DNA of 55,729 nt from Winogradskyella epiphytica (GTDB lineage Bacteria; Bacteroidota; Bacteroidia; Flavobacteriales; Flavobacteriaceae), in contig NZ_QJTD01000009.1 in the NCBI RefSeq assembly GCF_003217215.1, forward strand, positions 1 to 55,729, in the 5' to 3' direction. Below the pieces are notes generated by a model, which ran no database searches, was not told where the DNA came from, and was given only the letters and a program-made list of their open reading frames with translations. This document shows positions 26,937 through 35,002 of this stretch, piece by piece; within the stretch, counting starts at the first letter, position 1; each line of letters starts with the position of its first letter. The position numbers and the translations under genes were made by a program.

Positions 26937-28013
26937 TTGATTAGATATTTAGCCAATAAAATCTTTTATGCTTTTATCACCTTAATTGGGGTGATTACCG
27001 TCATTTTCTTTTTGTTTACAATTTTACCAGGTGATCCAGCAAAGATGATGCTTGGGCAAAATCAAACGGCAGAGCAAGTAGAAGCAGTGAAGCAGAAGTA
27101 CGGTTTTGACAAACCTATAGGAACACAGTTTTTGTACTATTTGAATGATTTATCACCAGTATCTTTTCATTCTAATACAGCCACAGATTATACCTTTTTA
27201 AGTCCAAATAAGTACACGGCCACAAAGTTATTCAGTATAGGAAATACAACAACGGTTTTAAAGGCCCCATATTTACGTGAGTCCTTCACCAAACAAGGCA
27301 AGAAAGTTACCCAAGTCATTGGAGAAACCATTCCAAATACATTTGTTTTAGCGATTTCGGCTATTGTTATTGCTATAATACTCGGTATTATTTTCGGTAT
27401 TATTTCAGCATTGTATAAAGATACTTGGATAGATAAAACTATTCAGATTCTAAGCACTTTTGGTATGAGTGTGCCTTCATTTTTTAGTGCGATTCTGTTT
27501 GCCTGGTTATTTGGTTTTGTATGGCATAAGTACACCAATTTAGAAATGACAGGTAGTTTGTACGAACTCGATGATTTTGGAGAAAAAATGACCATCCAAT
27601 GGAAAAACTTAGTTCTGCCTGCCATTGTTTTAGGAATTAGACCTTTAGCTGTGGTGATTCAACTTATGCGAAATTCCTTATTAGAAGTGCTTAATCAAGA
27701 TTATATAAGAACAGCGAGAGCTAAAGGGTTAAGTGAATTTCAAGTGATAAAAAATCACGCTGTAAAAAATGCTCTAAATCCAGTGGTCACAGCGATTTCA
27801 GGTTGGTTTGCTTCAATGCTAGCAGGAGCCGTGTTTGTTGAATATATTTTCGGTTGGAATGGACTCGGAAAAGAAATAGTAAATGCACTAAACACCTTAG
27901 ACTTACCCGTAATTATGGGAGCCGTTTTAGTCATAGCTATCATCTTTATTACCATTAATATTTTTGTAGATATTATTTACGCGTGGTTAGATCCAAGAGT
28001 TAAGTTGTCTTAA
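26937..28013 (+). CDS. ABC transporter permease, DppB/OppB type
   Basis: A 358-residue inner-membrane permease of the oligopeptide/nickel kind, with ITVIFFLFTILPGDPAKMMLGQ near the start and the ATPase-contact EAA loop at DYIRTARAKGLSE. It carries about 60 extra residues between helix 1 and the core domain. The start codon is TTG (26937). No partner permease, ATPase or binding protein lies next to it, so its partners must be elsewhere. Confidence 0.9.
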   Translation: MIRYLANKIFYAFITLIGVITVIFFLFTILPGDPAKMMLGQNQTAEQVEAVKQKYGFDKPIGTQFLYYLNDLSPVSFHSNTATDYTFLSPNKYTATKLFSIGNTTTVLKAPYLRESFTKQGKKVTQVIGETIPNTFVLAISAIVIAIILGIIFGIISALYKDTWIDKTIQILSTFGMSVPSFFSAILFAWLFGFVWHKYTNLEMTGSLYELDDFGEKMTIQWKNLVLPAIVLGIRPLAVVIQLMRNSLLEVLNQDYIRTARAKGLSEFQVIKNHAVKNALNPVVTAISGWFASMLAGAVFVEYIFGWNGLGKEIVNALNTLDLPVIMGAVLVIAIIFITINIFVDIIYAWLDPRVKLS

Positions 28014-28160
28014 GCTTTAAGTTATCCATTGTCCACAGTAATTTGTCTTTAATATCTTATTTTTGTGAATTGAATTATCCTTTAAGGTTCACGAAACCCA
28101 ATTGGACAAAATATAATTAGAAGTTTAACTAATAAGATACCCAATGTTATGGGCAATATT

Positions 28161-28919
28161 ATGAGAAAAAATATAGTAGCCGGAAACTGGAAAATGAATA
28201 ATGATTTAAAAGCCACTAAAAAGTTGGTCAAAAAAATCAGAAAATCACTTAAAAAATCAGACTTAAAAGATACAAGAGTAATCATAGCTCCAACCTTTGT
28301 AAATCTTGCTACTGCTGTAAAACGCTCAAAAAAATCAAAATTAGAAGTTGCGGCACAAAACATGCATCAAGCTAAAAACGGTGCCTTTACAGGTGAAGTT
28401 TCAGCGGAAATGTTAAGAAGTATTGGTGTTAAAACGGTGATTTTAGGGCACTCAGAAAGACGTGCATACTTTGGTGAAACCGATGAGCTATTAGCCGAAA
28501 AAGTAAACGCTGCTTTAGCCAATAAGCTAGAAGTTATCTTCTGTTTCGGAGAAGAATTAGCAGATAGAAAAGCGGGTAAAGAAGAAGCTGTGGTTGAGAG
28601 TCAAATCAAAAACGCGCTGTTCCATTTAGAGGCAGAGGCTTTCAAAAAAATCGTATTGGCATATGAACCTGTTTGGGCGATTGGAACTGGCGAAACAGCG
28701 AGTCCAGAACAAGCACAAGATATGCATGCATTTATCAGAAAGACTTTGGCGGATAAATACGGTAGCGACGTGGCTAATTCTGTTTCAATTCTTTATGGCG
28801 GAAGTGTAAAACCTGCCAACGCAAAGGAAATTTTCTCTAAACCAGACGTAGATGGTGGGTTAATTGGTGGTGCAGCATTAAAAGCCGAAGATTTTTCAGC
28901 TATAATTAACGCGTTTTAA
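28161..28919 (+). CDS. tpiA: Triosephosphate isomerase
   Basis: TpiA interconverts dihydroxyacetone phosphate and glyceraldehyde 3-phosphate in glycolysis. Active-site segments are visible: GNWKMN (Lys), GHSERR (His), YEPVWAIGTG (Glu, then the flexible loop) and YGGSV. The start at 28161 (MRKNIVAGNWKMN) gives 252 aa, the normal length; an in-frame ATG at 28149 adds only MGNI. A short hairpin element separates it from prmA. Confidence 0.97.
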   Translation: MRKNIVAGNWKMNNDLKATKKLVKKIRKSLKKSDLKDTRVIIAPTFVNLATAVKRSKKSKLEVAAQNMHQAKNGAFTGEVSAEMLRSIGVKTVILGHSERRAYFGETDELLAEKVNAALANKLEVIFCFGEELADRKAGKEEAVVESQIKNALFHLEAEAFKKIVLAYEPVWAIGTGETASPEQAQDMHAFIRKTLADKYGSDVANSVSILYGGSVKPANAKEIFSKPDVDGGLIGGAALKAEDFSAIINAF

Positions 28920-28933
28920 TCATATCATAATTT

Positions 28934-29050
28934 GGGCGTTACCACAAGGGTCGCGTCATCCACTATATCTTTTTATGGAATAAGGTCAGCTTGGCGACCT
29001 TATCCAATAAAAAGGATGCCGTTTCTACCGCTAACGCAGATTCCGTTAGC
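28934..29050. repeat. Hairpin-forming intergenic repeat element between tpiA and prmA
   Basis: An inner stem of about 20 bp pairs 28967-28987 with 28996-29016 around a short AGCTTGGC loop. The outer arms GCGTTA (28936-28941) and TAACGC (29032-29037) bracket it. A second hairpin, GCTAACG / CGTTAGC, follows at 29030-29050. The GGGCGTTACC start and CTAACGC end resemble a repeat I recall as frequent in flavobacterial intergenic DNA. It may act as a terminator, a structured RNA or a non-autonomous mobile element. Confidence 0.65.
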
Positions 29051-29120
29051 AAGAATGTGAGATCCGACGTAGTGAAACATCCAATAGTAATAAAAAATCG
29101 TATATCGTAAAATATCAAAA

Positions 29121-29957
29121 ATGTCAAATACAATTTACTTAGGTTACAATTTTAAAGTAGCACCGCTTCAACTAGGAACGGAAATATTAATCGCAGAGCT
29201 TGGTTATGCAGGTTTTGAAAGCTTCGTAGAAACGGAAGAAGGTGTCACAGCTTATATTCAAAAAGACGAATGGCATGAAGACATTTTGGATAGCATTCAT
29301 ATTTTAGGTTCGGATGAATTTGAAATCACTTTCGACTTCAATGAAATTGAACAAACCAATTGGAATGAAGAATGGGAAAAGAATTTTAATCCCATTATAG
29401 TCGATGATTTAGTTTCGGTACGTGCACCATTTCATGAGAAGCCAGATACAAAATACGATTTAATCATAGAACCGAAAATGAGTTTCGGTACTGGTCATCA
29501 TGAAACGACACATATGATGATTCAACATATTTTAAAGAATGATTTTAAAGGGAAATCAGTTTTAGATATGGGGTGTGGAACTGGGGTGTTAGCCATTTTA
29601 GCAGAAAAAGTAGGCGCGAGCAAATTAGATGCTATTGATATTGACAATTGGTGTTATCTGAATAGTTTAGAAAACGTAGAACGAAATGATTGTAAAAACA
29701 TTTCAGTTTATGAAGGAGACGTAGCCTTATTAAAAGGTAAGACATACGACAGTATTATAGCGAATATCAATAGAAATATATTATTGGCAGATATTCAACA
29801 TTATGCTAAATGTTTAAATGAAAACGGAAGCTTATTTTTAAGTGGATTCTATAAGGAAGATATTCAAGTGATTGAAGAAGAGTGTAATAAGTATATGTTA
29901 AAATTGAGCGAAACTCTCCAAAAAGGGCAGTGGGTATCTTTAAATTTTATAAATTAG
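29121..29957 (+). CDS. prmA: Ribosomal protein L11 methyltransferase
   Basis: PrmA trimethylates ribosomal protein L11. The N-terminal substrate-binding part (about 1-110) is followed by a Rossmann methyltransferase fold with MSFGTGHHETTHMM and SVLDMGCGTGVLAILAEKVGA (about 120-165) and the NINRNILL motif. Length 278 aa. It leads into clpS 78 nt downstream, a conserved pairing in this family. Confidence 0.95.
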   Translation: MSNTIYLGYNFKVAPLQLGTEILIAELGYAGFESFVETEEGVTAYIQKDEWHEDILDSIHILGSDEFEITFDFNEIEQTNWNEEWEKNFNPIIVDDLVSVRAPFHEKPDTKYDLIIEPKMSFGTGHHETTHMMIQHILKNDFKGKSVLDMGCGTGVLAILAEKVGASKLDAIDIDNWCYLNSLENVERNDCKNISVYEGDVALLKGKTYDSIIANINRNILLADIQHYAKCLNENGSLFLSGFYKEDIQVIEEECNKYMLKLSETLQKGQWVSLNFIN

Positions 29958-30035
29958 TAGGGTTTTATTTCCTAAAGCTGTAAAATAGGTTCAGTTTTAG
30001 AGCAAAACACAATAATCTCAAAATCAATTAAGATT

Positions 30036-30308
30036 ATGACAAAAGAAAAATATTCAGAAGAGTTACTTCTAAAAGAAGAATTATTAAATCAGAATGAAAT
30101 TGTGTTATTCAATGACGACGTCAACACTTTCGACCATGTTATTGATACACTTATTTATGCTTGTGACCATATGCCGGAACAAGCAGAGCAATGTGCCTTA
30201 TTAGTTCATTATAAAGGAAAATGTACAGTGAAAACTGGCTCTTATGAAGACTTAGAGCCGCGTTGTTCTAAGCTGCTTCAAGCAGGACTTAGTGCAGAAA
30301 TAGTGTAA
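30036..30308 (+). CDS. clpS: ClpS, adaptor of the ClpAP/ClpCP protease
   Basis: ClpS delivers N-degron substrates to Clp ATPases. The family core is clear: IVLFNDDVNTFDHVIDTL (about 22-39), with the Asn-Asp-Asp loop and the C-terminal CSKLLQAGLSAEI. Length 90 aa. Confidence 0.95.
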   Translation: MTKEKYSEELLLKEELLNQNEIVLFNDDVNTFDHVIDTLIYACDHMPEQAEQCALLVHYKGKCTVKTGSYEDLEPRCSKLLQAGLSAEIV

Positions 30309-30310
30309 TA

Positions 30311-30341
30311 AAAAAAATCCCACGTTAAGTGGGATTTTTTA
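30311..30341. terminator. Bidirectional terminator between clpS and the HMA gene
   Basis: AAAAAATCCCAC / GTGGGATTTTTT form a perfect stem with a short loop. A-rich and T-rich flanks on both sides allow use by both convergent genes. Confidence 0.9.
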
Positions 30342-30367
30342 TTTGTATTTATATCTAAAATCAAGTC

Positions 30368-30637
30368 TTAATTAGTCATTCTACCCACCGCACAACTTAC
30401 AAGTGATTTGGCTTTCTTAGGTAAAGAATTCGCATCGCCTTCAATGGGGTAACCTAAACTAGATAGTTTAGTTTTTACAAGGTCAACATCCGCCTCATTC
30501 GCATAACTAAAACTGACTTCATCCGTATCGTTATTAACACTAACATCAGATACTCCGTCTAATTTAGATAGTTGAGTGATGATGGTGTTAGCGCAGCCAC
30601 CACACTTTAAGTTTTGTATATTAAATGTCGTTTTCAT
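30368..30637 (-). CDS. Heavy-metal-associated (HMA) domain protein
   Basis: An 89-residue copper-chaperone-like ferredoxin fold with the metal motif KCGGCA (Cys12 and Cys15) after the first strand. A short C-terminal tail (LPKKAKSLVSCAVGRMTN) adds a third Cys. It is the last gene of the sulfur module, 11 nt after the dioxygenase gene. Linked HMA proteins and persulfide genes are known in cst/csoR-type loci, so it may handle copper or a persulfide. Confidence 0.88.
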   Translation of the reverse strand: MKTTFNIQNLKCGGCANTIITQLSKLDGVSDVSVNNDTDEVSFSYANEADVDLVKTKLSSLGYPIEGDANSLPKKAKSLVSCAVGRMTN

Positions 30638-30648
30638 GAGGAATTAAA

Positions 30649-32055
30649 TTATAAAGTTGAAGGACAAACAAAATCCGTTGTCTTTAAATCCGTCTTTTTA
30701 ATAGCACCGAATCCTCCAGCAACATCAATGAGTTTATCATAGCCTCTAGCTTTCAATATAGAAGCTGCAATTACTGATCGGTAACCACCTGCACAATGTA
30801 CATAGTAAGTTTTGTCTTTACTCACTTCGTTCATCTTTTCATTTATAAAATCTAAAGATAAATGTTGTGCATCCTCAAGATGTGAAGATTGGTACTCACC
30901 ATCCTTACGAACATCCAGAATATTTATTTTTTCAGCTTTAGCTCTATTTGCAAATTCTTCAGCCGAGATAGAATCTAAGGTAGAAATGTCCTTACCTGCT
31001 TTTTCCCATGCATCCATGCCTCCTTCAAGATAGCCTAAGGTGTTATCATAACCCACTCGAGATAAGCGCGTCACCGCTTCTGAAGATTTACCTTCAGGAA
31101 CTACTAATACGATAGGTTGTTTTAAGTCGGTAATCAAAGCACCAACCCAAGGCGCAAATTGACCATTGAGACCAATGAAAATTGAATTCGGTATATGTCC
31201 TTTTATATAATCGGCTTGTGTTCTAACATCTAAAACTAAAGCAGATTCGTGATTAGCCATGGCTTCAAATTCTTCAGGACTAAGAGGAACATCTCCTTTT
31301 TCTAATACCGAATCAAAGGCATCATAACCCATTTTATTCATCATGGCATTTTTTGCAAAATACTGTGGAGGCGGAGCAATACCATCAAGAACTTCCTTAA
31401 TGAATTCTTCCTTCGTCATATCTGCACGTAAAGCATAATTTGTTTTTTTCTGCTCGCCTAAGACACCAACAGTTTCTTTACTTAAGTTTTTACCACAGGC
31501 AGAACCAGCGCCATGAGCAGGGTAAACAATAACATCATCCGCTAAAGGCATGATCTTATTTCGAAGCGAATCGAATAACATTCCTGCTAAATCTTCTTTA
31601 GTTAAATCCGATTTTATGGCTAAATCAGGTCGGCCTACATCGCCTAAGAATAAGGTGTCTCCAGAGAAAATTGCATGATCTTTACCGTTTTCATCTCTTA
31701 ACAAATAAGTCACAGATTCTAATGTATGACCTGGAGTATGCAGAACTTTAATAGTTACTTTTCCAAGTTTCAGCTCTTCACCATCTGTTGCCGAATGAAT
31801 TTTATAATCTGTAGTAGCGCCTGGACCGTACACAATAGAGGCTCCAGTTTTCTTCGCTAAATCAACATGTCCCGAAACAAAATCAGCATGAAAATGCGTT
31901 TCTAAAATATATTTAATTGTTGCGTTATTTGCTTTAGCCTTATCGATATATTGTTGAACTTCTCTTAAAGGATCAATTATAGCAACCTCTCCTTCAGATT
32001 CAATATAATAAGCGCCTTGTGCAAGACAGCCTGTATATAATTGTTCTATTTTCAT
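30649..32055 (-). CDS. Persulfide dioxygenase-like MBL hydrolase fused to two rhodanese domains
   Basis: The N-terminal ETHE1-like metallo-beta-lactamase domain (about 1-230) has iron ligands in THFHADFVSGH (His54, His56, Asp58), LHTPGHTLES and FSGDTLF. Two rhodanese domains follow (about 255-350 and 365-460). The first lacks the catalytic Cys (VVPEGKSSEA at that site). The second has Cys421 in VHCAGGYRS. This is the CstB/BlH-type layout, which oxidises persulfides to sulfite or thiosulfate. The 468 aa length fits. A perfect TGTGA-N6-TCACA site lies 50 nt upstream. Confidence 0.93.
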   Translation of the reverse strand: MKIEQLYTGCLAQGAYYIESEGEVAIIDPLREVQQYIDKAKANNATIKYILETHFHADFVSGHVDLAKKTGASIVYGPGATTDYKIHSATDGEELKLGKVTIKVLHTPGHTLESVTYLLRDENGKDHAIFSGDTLFLGDVGRPDLAIKSDLTKEDLAGMLFDSLRNKIMPLADDVIVYPAHGAGSACGKNLSKETVGVLGEQKKTNYALRADMTKEEFIKEVLDGIAPPPQYFAKNAMMNKMGYDAFDSVLEKGDVPLSPEEFEAMANHESALVLDVRTQADYIKGHIPNSIFIGLNGQFAPWVGALITDLKQPIVLVVPEGKSSEAVTRLSRVGYDNTLGYLEGGMDAWEKAGKDISTLDSISAEEFANRAKAEKINILDVRKDGEYQSSHLEDAQHLSLDFINEKMNEVSKDKTYYVHCAGGYRSVIAASILKARGYDKLIDVAGGFGAIKKTDLKTTDFVCPSTL

Positions 32056-32104
32056 AATAATTAATTTAATGAGTTACAAAGTTAATAAACTTCAAATGTT
32101 GTGA

Positions 32105-32120
32105 TGTGACATTTGTCACA
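32105..32120 (-). promoter_or_regulatory. Crp/Fnr-type operator before the persulfide dioxygenase gene
   Basis: TGTGACATTTGTCACA contains both half-sites of the Crp consensus (TGTGA-N6-TCACA) exactly. It is 50 nt upstream of the dioxygenase start and just past the TauE gene end. The obvious candidate regulator is the Crp/Fnr protein at the head of the module. Confidence 0.75.
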
Positions 32121-32127
32121 ATGCCTG

Positions 32128-32931
32128 TTAAAACAGTTCTTTATATATAATATAAAATGCCATAATCAGGGTAAAATAGCCAAATCCTTTCTTTAGTTTT
32201 TTACTACTAATATATTTAGAAAGATAGACGCCAAGAATTATACCAACAATGGAAATGGCAGTAAATAGGAGTAGAAATGGCCAATCCACATCCATATTAG
32301 GTAAATCGCCTAGGAAACCAATAAGCGATTTTACAGCAATAATTAATAATGAGGTACCTACGGCTTGTTTCATTGGAAGCTTCGCCAATAGGACTAAAGC
32401 AGGAATGATTAGAAATCCACCTCCTGCACCGACAAGTCCGGTTAACACGCCAACGACAATTCCTTCAAGAGCAATTAGTGGGTAGTTGTATTGAATAGCC
32501 TGTGTTTCGCCCTCAAGCCCCTTGTCTTTTTTCGTTCTTATCATAGAGAAGCTCGCTAATAACATGATTATAGCGAACAGCATCATAATAAATATGGAAT
32601 TCGTAACCTTAAAGTCGTTCACCGTAAAAACCACTTCAGGAATCAGAATAATAAGATAACGTCTTGTGAGATATACGGCGATAAATGCTGGAATAGCAAA
32701 TAAGGCAGCCGTTTTTAAATCGACCAATCCTTTTTTGAAATTCTGAAAAGCCCCGATAGATGAAGTGACACCGACAACAAAAAGAGAGTAGGCTGTGGCA
32801 ACTAATGGGTTAAAACCTATAAGGTATACTAATATAGGCACGGTTAAAATTGATCCACCACCACCAATAAGGCCTAAAACCAACCCTACTACTAATGCTC
32901 CTAAATAGCCTAAAATCTCCATTAATTCCAT
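32128..32931 (-). CDS. TauE/SafE-family sulfite/organosulfur exporter
   Basis: A 267-residue membrane protein of seven or eight helices in two similar halves, each with the family glycine pattern: GLIGGGGSILTVPILVYL in the first and GLVGAGGGFLIIPALVLL in the second. Such proteins export sulfite, sulfoacetate or similar anions. Next to a persulfide dioxygenase, export of the sulfite product is a reasonable inference. It starts 1 nt before the end of the YeeE/YedE gene, so translation is probably coupled. Confidence 0.92.
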   Translation of the reverse strand: MELMEILGYLGALVVGLVLGLIGGGGSILTVPILVYLIGFNPLVATAYSLFVVGVTSSIGAFQNFKKGLVDLKTAALFAIPAFIAVYLTRRYLIILIPEVVFTVNDFKVTNSIFIMMLFAIIMLLASFSMIRTKKDKGLEGETQAIQYNYPLIALEGIVVGVLTGLVGAGGGFLIIPALVLLAKLPMKQAVGTSLLIIAVKSLIGFLGDLPNMDVDWPFLLLFTAISIVGIILGVYLSKYISSKKLKKGFGYFTLIMAFYIIYKELF

Positions 32932-32932
32932 A

Positions 32933-33349
32933 TTAGTGCGGTAATTTATCTCGTAATAGTCCGTAAGTAAATGTGCCTAATAACGCTGCAGTTATAACAA
33001 TAAGCATTGGCGCAACACCAGTTCCTAATAGTACATACATAGGTCCAGGACAAGCACCACATAAAGCCCAACCTAATCCAAAGATAATTCCGCCAATGAT
33101 ATAACGGGTAAGACCACGTTCTTTTAAGGGAACACGAATATTTGTCCCTTCTATAGTTTTTATTTTTTTAAATTTTGAAATTGACAATAGAATAACTCCA
33201 GTCACAATGGCAGAACCAATGATGCCATACATATGAAACGATTGAAATTTGAACATTTCAAAAATACGATACCAAGAAACCGCTTCTGATTTAACAAGAA
33301 CAATTCCGAAGAAAAGACCAACAACAAAAAACTTTATATATTTTCCCAT
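32933..33349 (-). CDS. YeeE/YedE (DUF6691-like) membrane protein, second half
   Basis: A 138-residue membrane protein with four helices and the conserved segment GLGWALCGACPGPMYVLLGTG carrying two cysteines. The family includes thiosulfate transporters (YeeE/TsuA) and their paired half-proteins. The start is the ATG at 33349 (MGKYIKFFVVGLFF); the frame is open upstream to 33562, but those residues overlap the previous gene and are not membrane-like. It is 2 nt after the first-half gene. Confidence 0.9.
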   Translation of the reverse strand: MGKYIKFFVVGLFFGIVLVKSEAVSWYRIFEMFKFQSFHMYGIIGSAIVTGVILLSISKFKKIKTIEGTNIRVPLKERGLTRYIIGGIIFGLGWALCGACPGPMYVLLGTGVAPMLIVITAALLGTFTYGLLRDKLPH

Positions 33350-33351
33350 GA

Positions 33352-33909
33352 TTAAAATAGTATTGGATAAATAAGGTGAATCATAATTAAACCTCCTAAG
33401 AAGAAACCTATGGTTGCAACTAAAGATGGTAATTGTAAACTGCTTAAGCCAGTAATGGAGTGCCCAGAGGTGCAGCCACCAGCATAACGGGTTCCAAAAC
33501 CAACTAGGAAGCCACCAATTATTAGAATTAATAGACCTTTTACACTTAAAACCGAATCCCAACTAAATAATTCAGGTGGTAATAAGCTTTGTCCAGCATC
33601 GTTAAAACCTAGAGCTGATAAGTCTTGAACTGTTGCTTCACTCAAATCAATATCGATAGGATTAGACAAAAAGTGATGCGCTATAAAACCACCAACGATA
33701 GCACCGAGTACTACAACGAGATTCCATCTTTGACTTTTCCAATCGAAATCGAAGAACTTTGCTTTTTTACCGGCACCACCAATGGCGCATAATGTTCTCA
33801 GGTTTGAAGACATGCCAAAAGTTCTTCCGAAGTATAATAGAAGAAACATCACGATTGCCATACATGGTCCTGAAACGTACCATGGCCAAGGTTCTAATAT
33901 GTATTCCAT
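33352..33909 (-). CDS. YeeE/YedE membrane protein, first half
   Basis: A 185-residue membrane protein with the YeeE motif [16 protein letters not shown], whose Cys is needed for thiosulfate movement in characterised relatives. It pairs with the adjoining 138-residue protein; together they equal one full-length YeeE/YedE. Thiosulfate or another sulfur-species transport is the likely role. Confidence 0.9.
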   Translation of the reverse strand: MEYILEPWPWYVSGPCMAIVMFLLLYFGRTFGMSSNLRTLCAIGGAGKKAKFFDFDWKSQRWNLVVVLGAIVGGFIAHHFLSNPIDIDLSEATVQDLSALGFNDAGQSLLPPELFSWDSVLSVKGLLILIIGGFLVGFGTRYAGGCTSGHSITGLSSLQLPSLVATIGFFLGGLIMIHLIYPILF

Positions 33910-33977
33910 AAATTAAAAGTTGATTTAAATTTGATGCAAAAATAGGATTATGTAATTAAGACTGATATAATAAGACG

Positions 33978-34613
33978 TTAAAAGTCTATGACATGAATTT
34001 TGTTTCGGCCAAGTTCAATTTTGCCTTCACGTTCTAACTGTTTTAAAAGTCGAGAAATTACGACTCGCGATGTATTTAAGTCTTCGGCAATTTCAAGATG
34101 AGTCATTTCTAAATTCGTAGAACTAGCGAGCTTAACCTGATCAGTGAGGTATTTAAATAAGCGTTCATCCATTTTCATGAATGCCAAGGTGTCAATTGTT
34201 TCGAGCATTTCATCAAACCGAACTTGATAACTTTGTAAAATAAAGTTCCTCCAACTCTCATTAGTATTAAACCAAAGTTGCATATTTTCGATAGGAATCA
34301 TAATAACGGTTGCGTCTTCATCTGCTATTGCACGAATCTTACTTGCAGATTTTACCATGCAACAGGTTAAAGACATGGCGCAAGTATCACCAGACTCTAA
34401 AACATAAAGTAAAAGTTCGTCGCCTCTATTATCTTCTCTCAGTACTTTTATATTCCCTTTAACTAGTAATGGGATGAAGTTTAAGTCTTGACCGATATCA
34501 ATAATAATATCAGATTTTTTGAAAGTTTTGAGAAAGGCAACTTCCGCTATATTGTCGAGTATTTCTGCGTCGAATAAATAGTGGAACGGCTGAAGTATTT
34601 CTTTAGATATCAT
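33978..34613 (-). CDS. Crp/Fnr-family regulator of the sulfur module
   Basis: A 211-residue protein with a cyclic-nucleotide-type beta-barrel (about 20-125), a dimer helix and a winged HTH (LEIAEDLNTSRVVISRLLKQLE). Three cysteines lie in the barrel: Cys78 and the pair Cys84-Cys85 (SLTCCMV). They could sense sulfane sulfur or redox state, which is inference. The recognition helix keeps the two Arg of Crp (SRVVISR) but has Val for the usual Glu. It heads the gene row, and a matching operator lies at 32105-32120. Confidence 0.9.
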   Translation of the reverse strand: MISKEILQPFHYLFDAEILDNIAEVAFLKTFKKSDIIIDIGQDLNFIPLLVKGNIKVLREDNRGDELLLYVLESGDTCAMSLTCCMVKSASKIRAIADEDATVIMIPIENMQLWFNTNESWRNFILQSYQVRFDEMLETIDTLAFMKMDERLFKYLTDQVKLASSTNLEMTHLEIAEDLNTSRVVISRLLKQLEREGKIELGRNKIHVIDF

Positions 34614-34650
34614 GCTTCAAAAATAAGAATAAGAAAATTGAAAAAATAAT

Positions 34651-34682
34651 TTGGTTGTTTTTTAATAAAAGTGTTATATTTG
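34651..34682 (+). promoter_or_regulatory. Promoter of the tRNA-Arg gene
   Basis: TTG (34655-34657) and TATATTTG (34675-34682) fit the Bacteroidota TTG / TAnnTTTG promoter. The tRNA starts 14 nt further on. Confidence 0.65.
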
Positions 34683-34696
34683 CACCCACTTAAAAT

Positions 34697-34770
34697 GGCC
34701 ATGTGGCGCAACTGAATAGCGCACTTGATTACGGCTCAAGAGGTTGCAGGTTTGAATCCTGCCATGGTCA
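34697..34770 (+). tRNA. tRNA-Arg (anticodon ACG)
   Basis: A complete cloverleaf can be drawn: acceptor GGCCATG/CATGGTC (with a G-T pair), D arm GCGC/GCGC, anticodon arm CTTGA/TCAAG with loop TTACGGC (anticodon ACG), T arm GCAGG/CCTGC with TTTGAAT, and discriminator A. The ACG anticodon reads CGU after A34 is changed to inosine. CCA is not encoded. It is followed by a terminator and then an integrase gene, so it is the likely insertion target of the decayed element. Confidence 0.95.
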
Positions 34771-34794
34771 CTAAAAAGAATGTGAATTCTTAGC

Positions 34795-34828
34795 AAAACC
34801 ACTCAATCACTATGATTTGAGTGGTTTT
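34795..34828 (+). terminator. Terminator after tRNA-Arg
   Basis: AAAACCACTCAA (34795-34806) pairs exactly with TTGAGTGGTTTT (34817-34828). The T-run is short but the stem is strong. Confidence 0.8.
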
Positions 34829-34901
34829 CTGGTTTTTAGACAAACATTTAATTTGGTCTTATTTCAATTTAAATGGTCTACAAATCGGTTACCACCAATT
34901 C

Positions 34902-34926
34902 AAAGTGTCTACACTGTAGACACTTT
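34902..34926. promoter_or_regulatory. 25-bp palindrome upstream of the integrase
   Basis: The arms AAAGTGTCTACA and TGTAGACACTTT are exact reverse complements around one central C. It lies between the tRNA and the integrase start. It may be a recombinase or regulator binding site. Confidence 0.65.
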
Positions 34927-35002
34927 GAAGAAAAAAAGTGTTCAAGAGTACAGTTGATTTGACTTTCGTCCTAGCGATGTTTAATATCTAAAGACGACAA
35001 CT

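Noticed and set aside
33350..33562. Longer N-terminus for the 138-residue YeeE/YedE protein
   Set aside because: The extra residues overlap the previous gene in another frame and have no membrane or family character.
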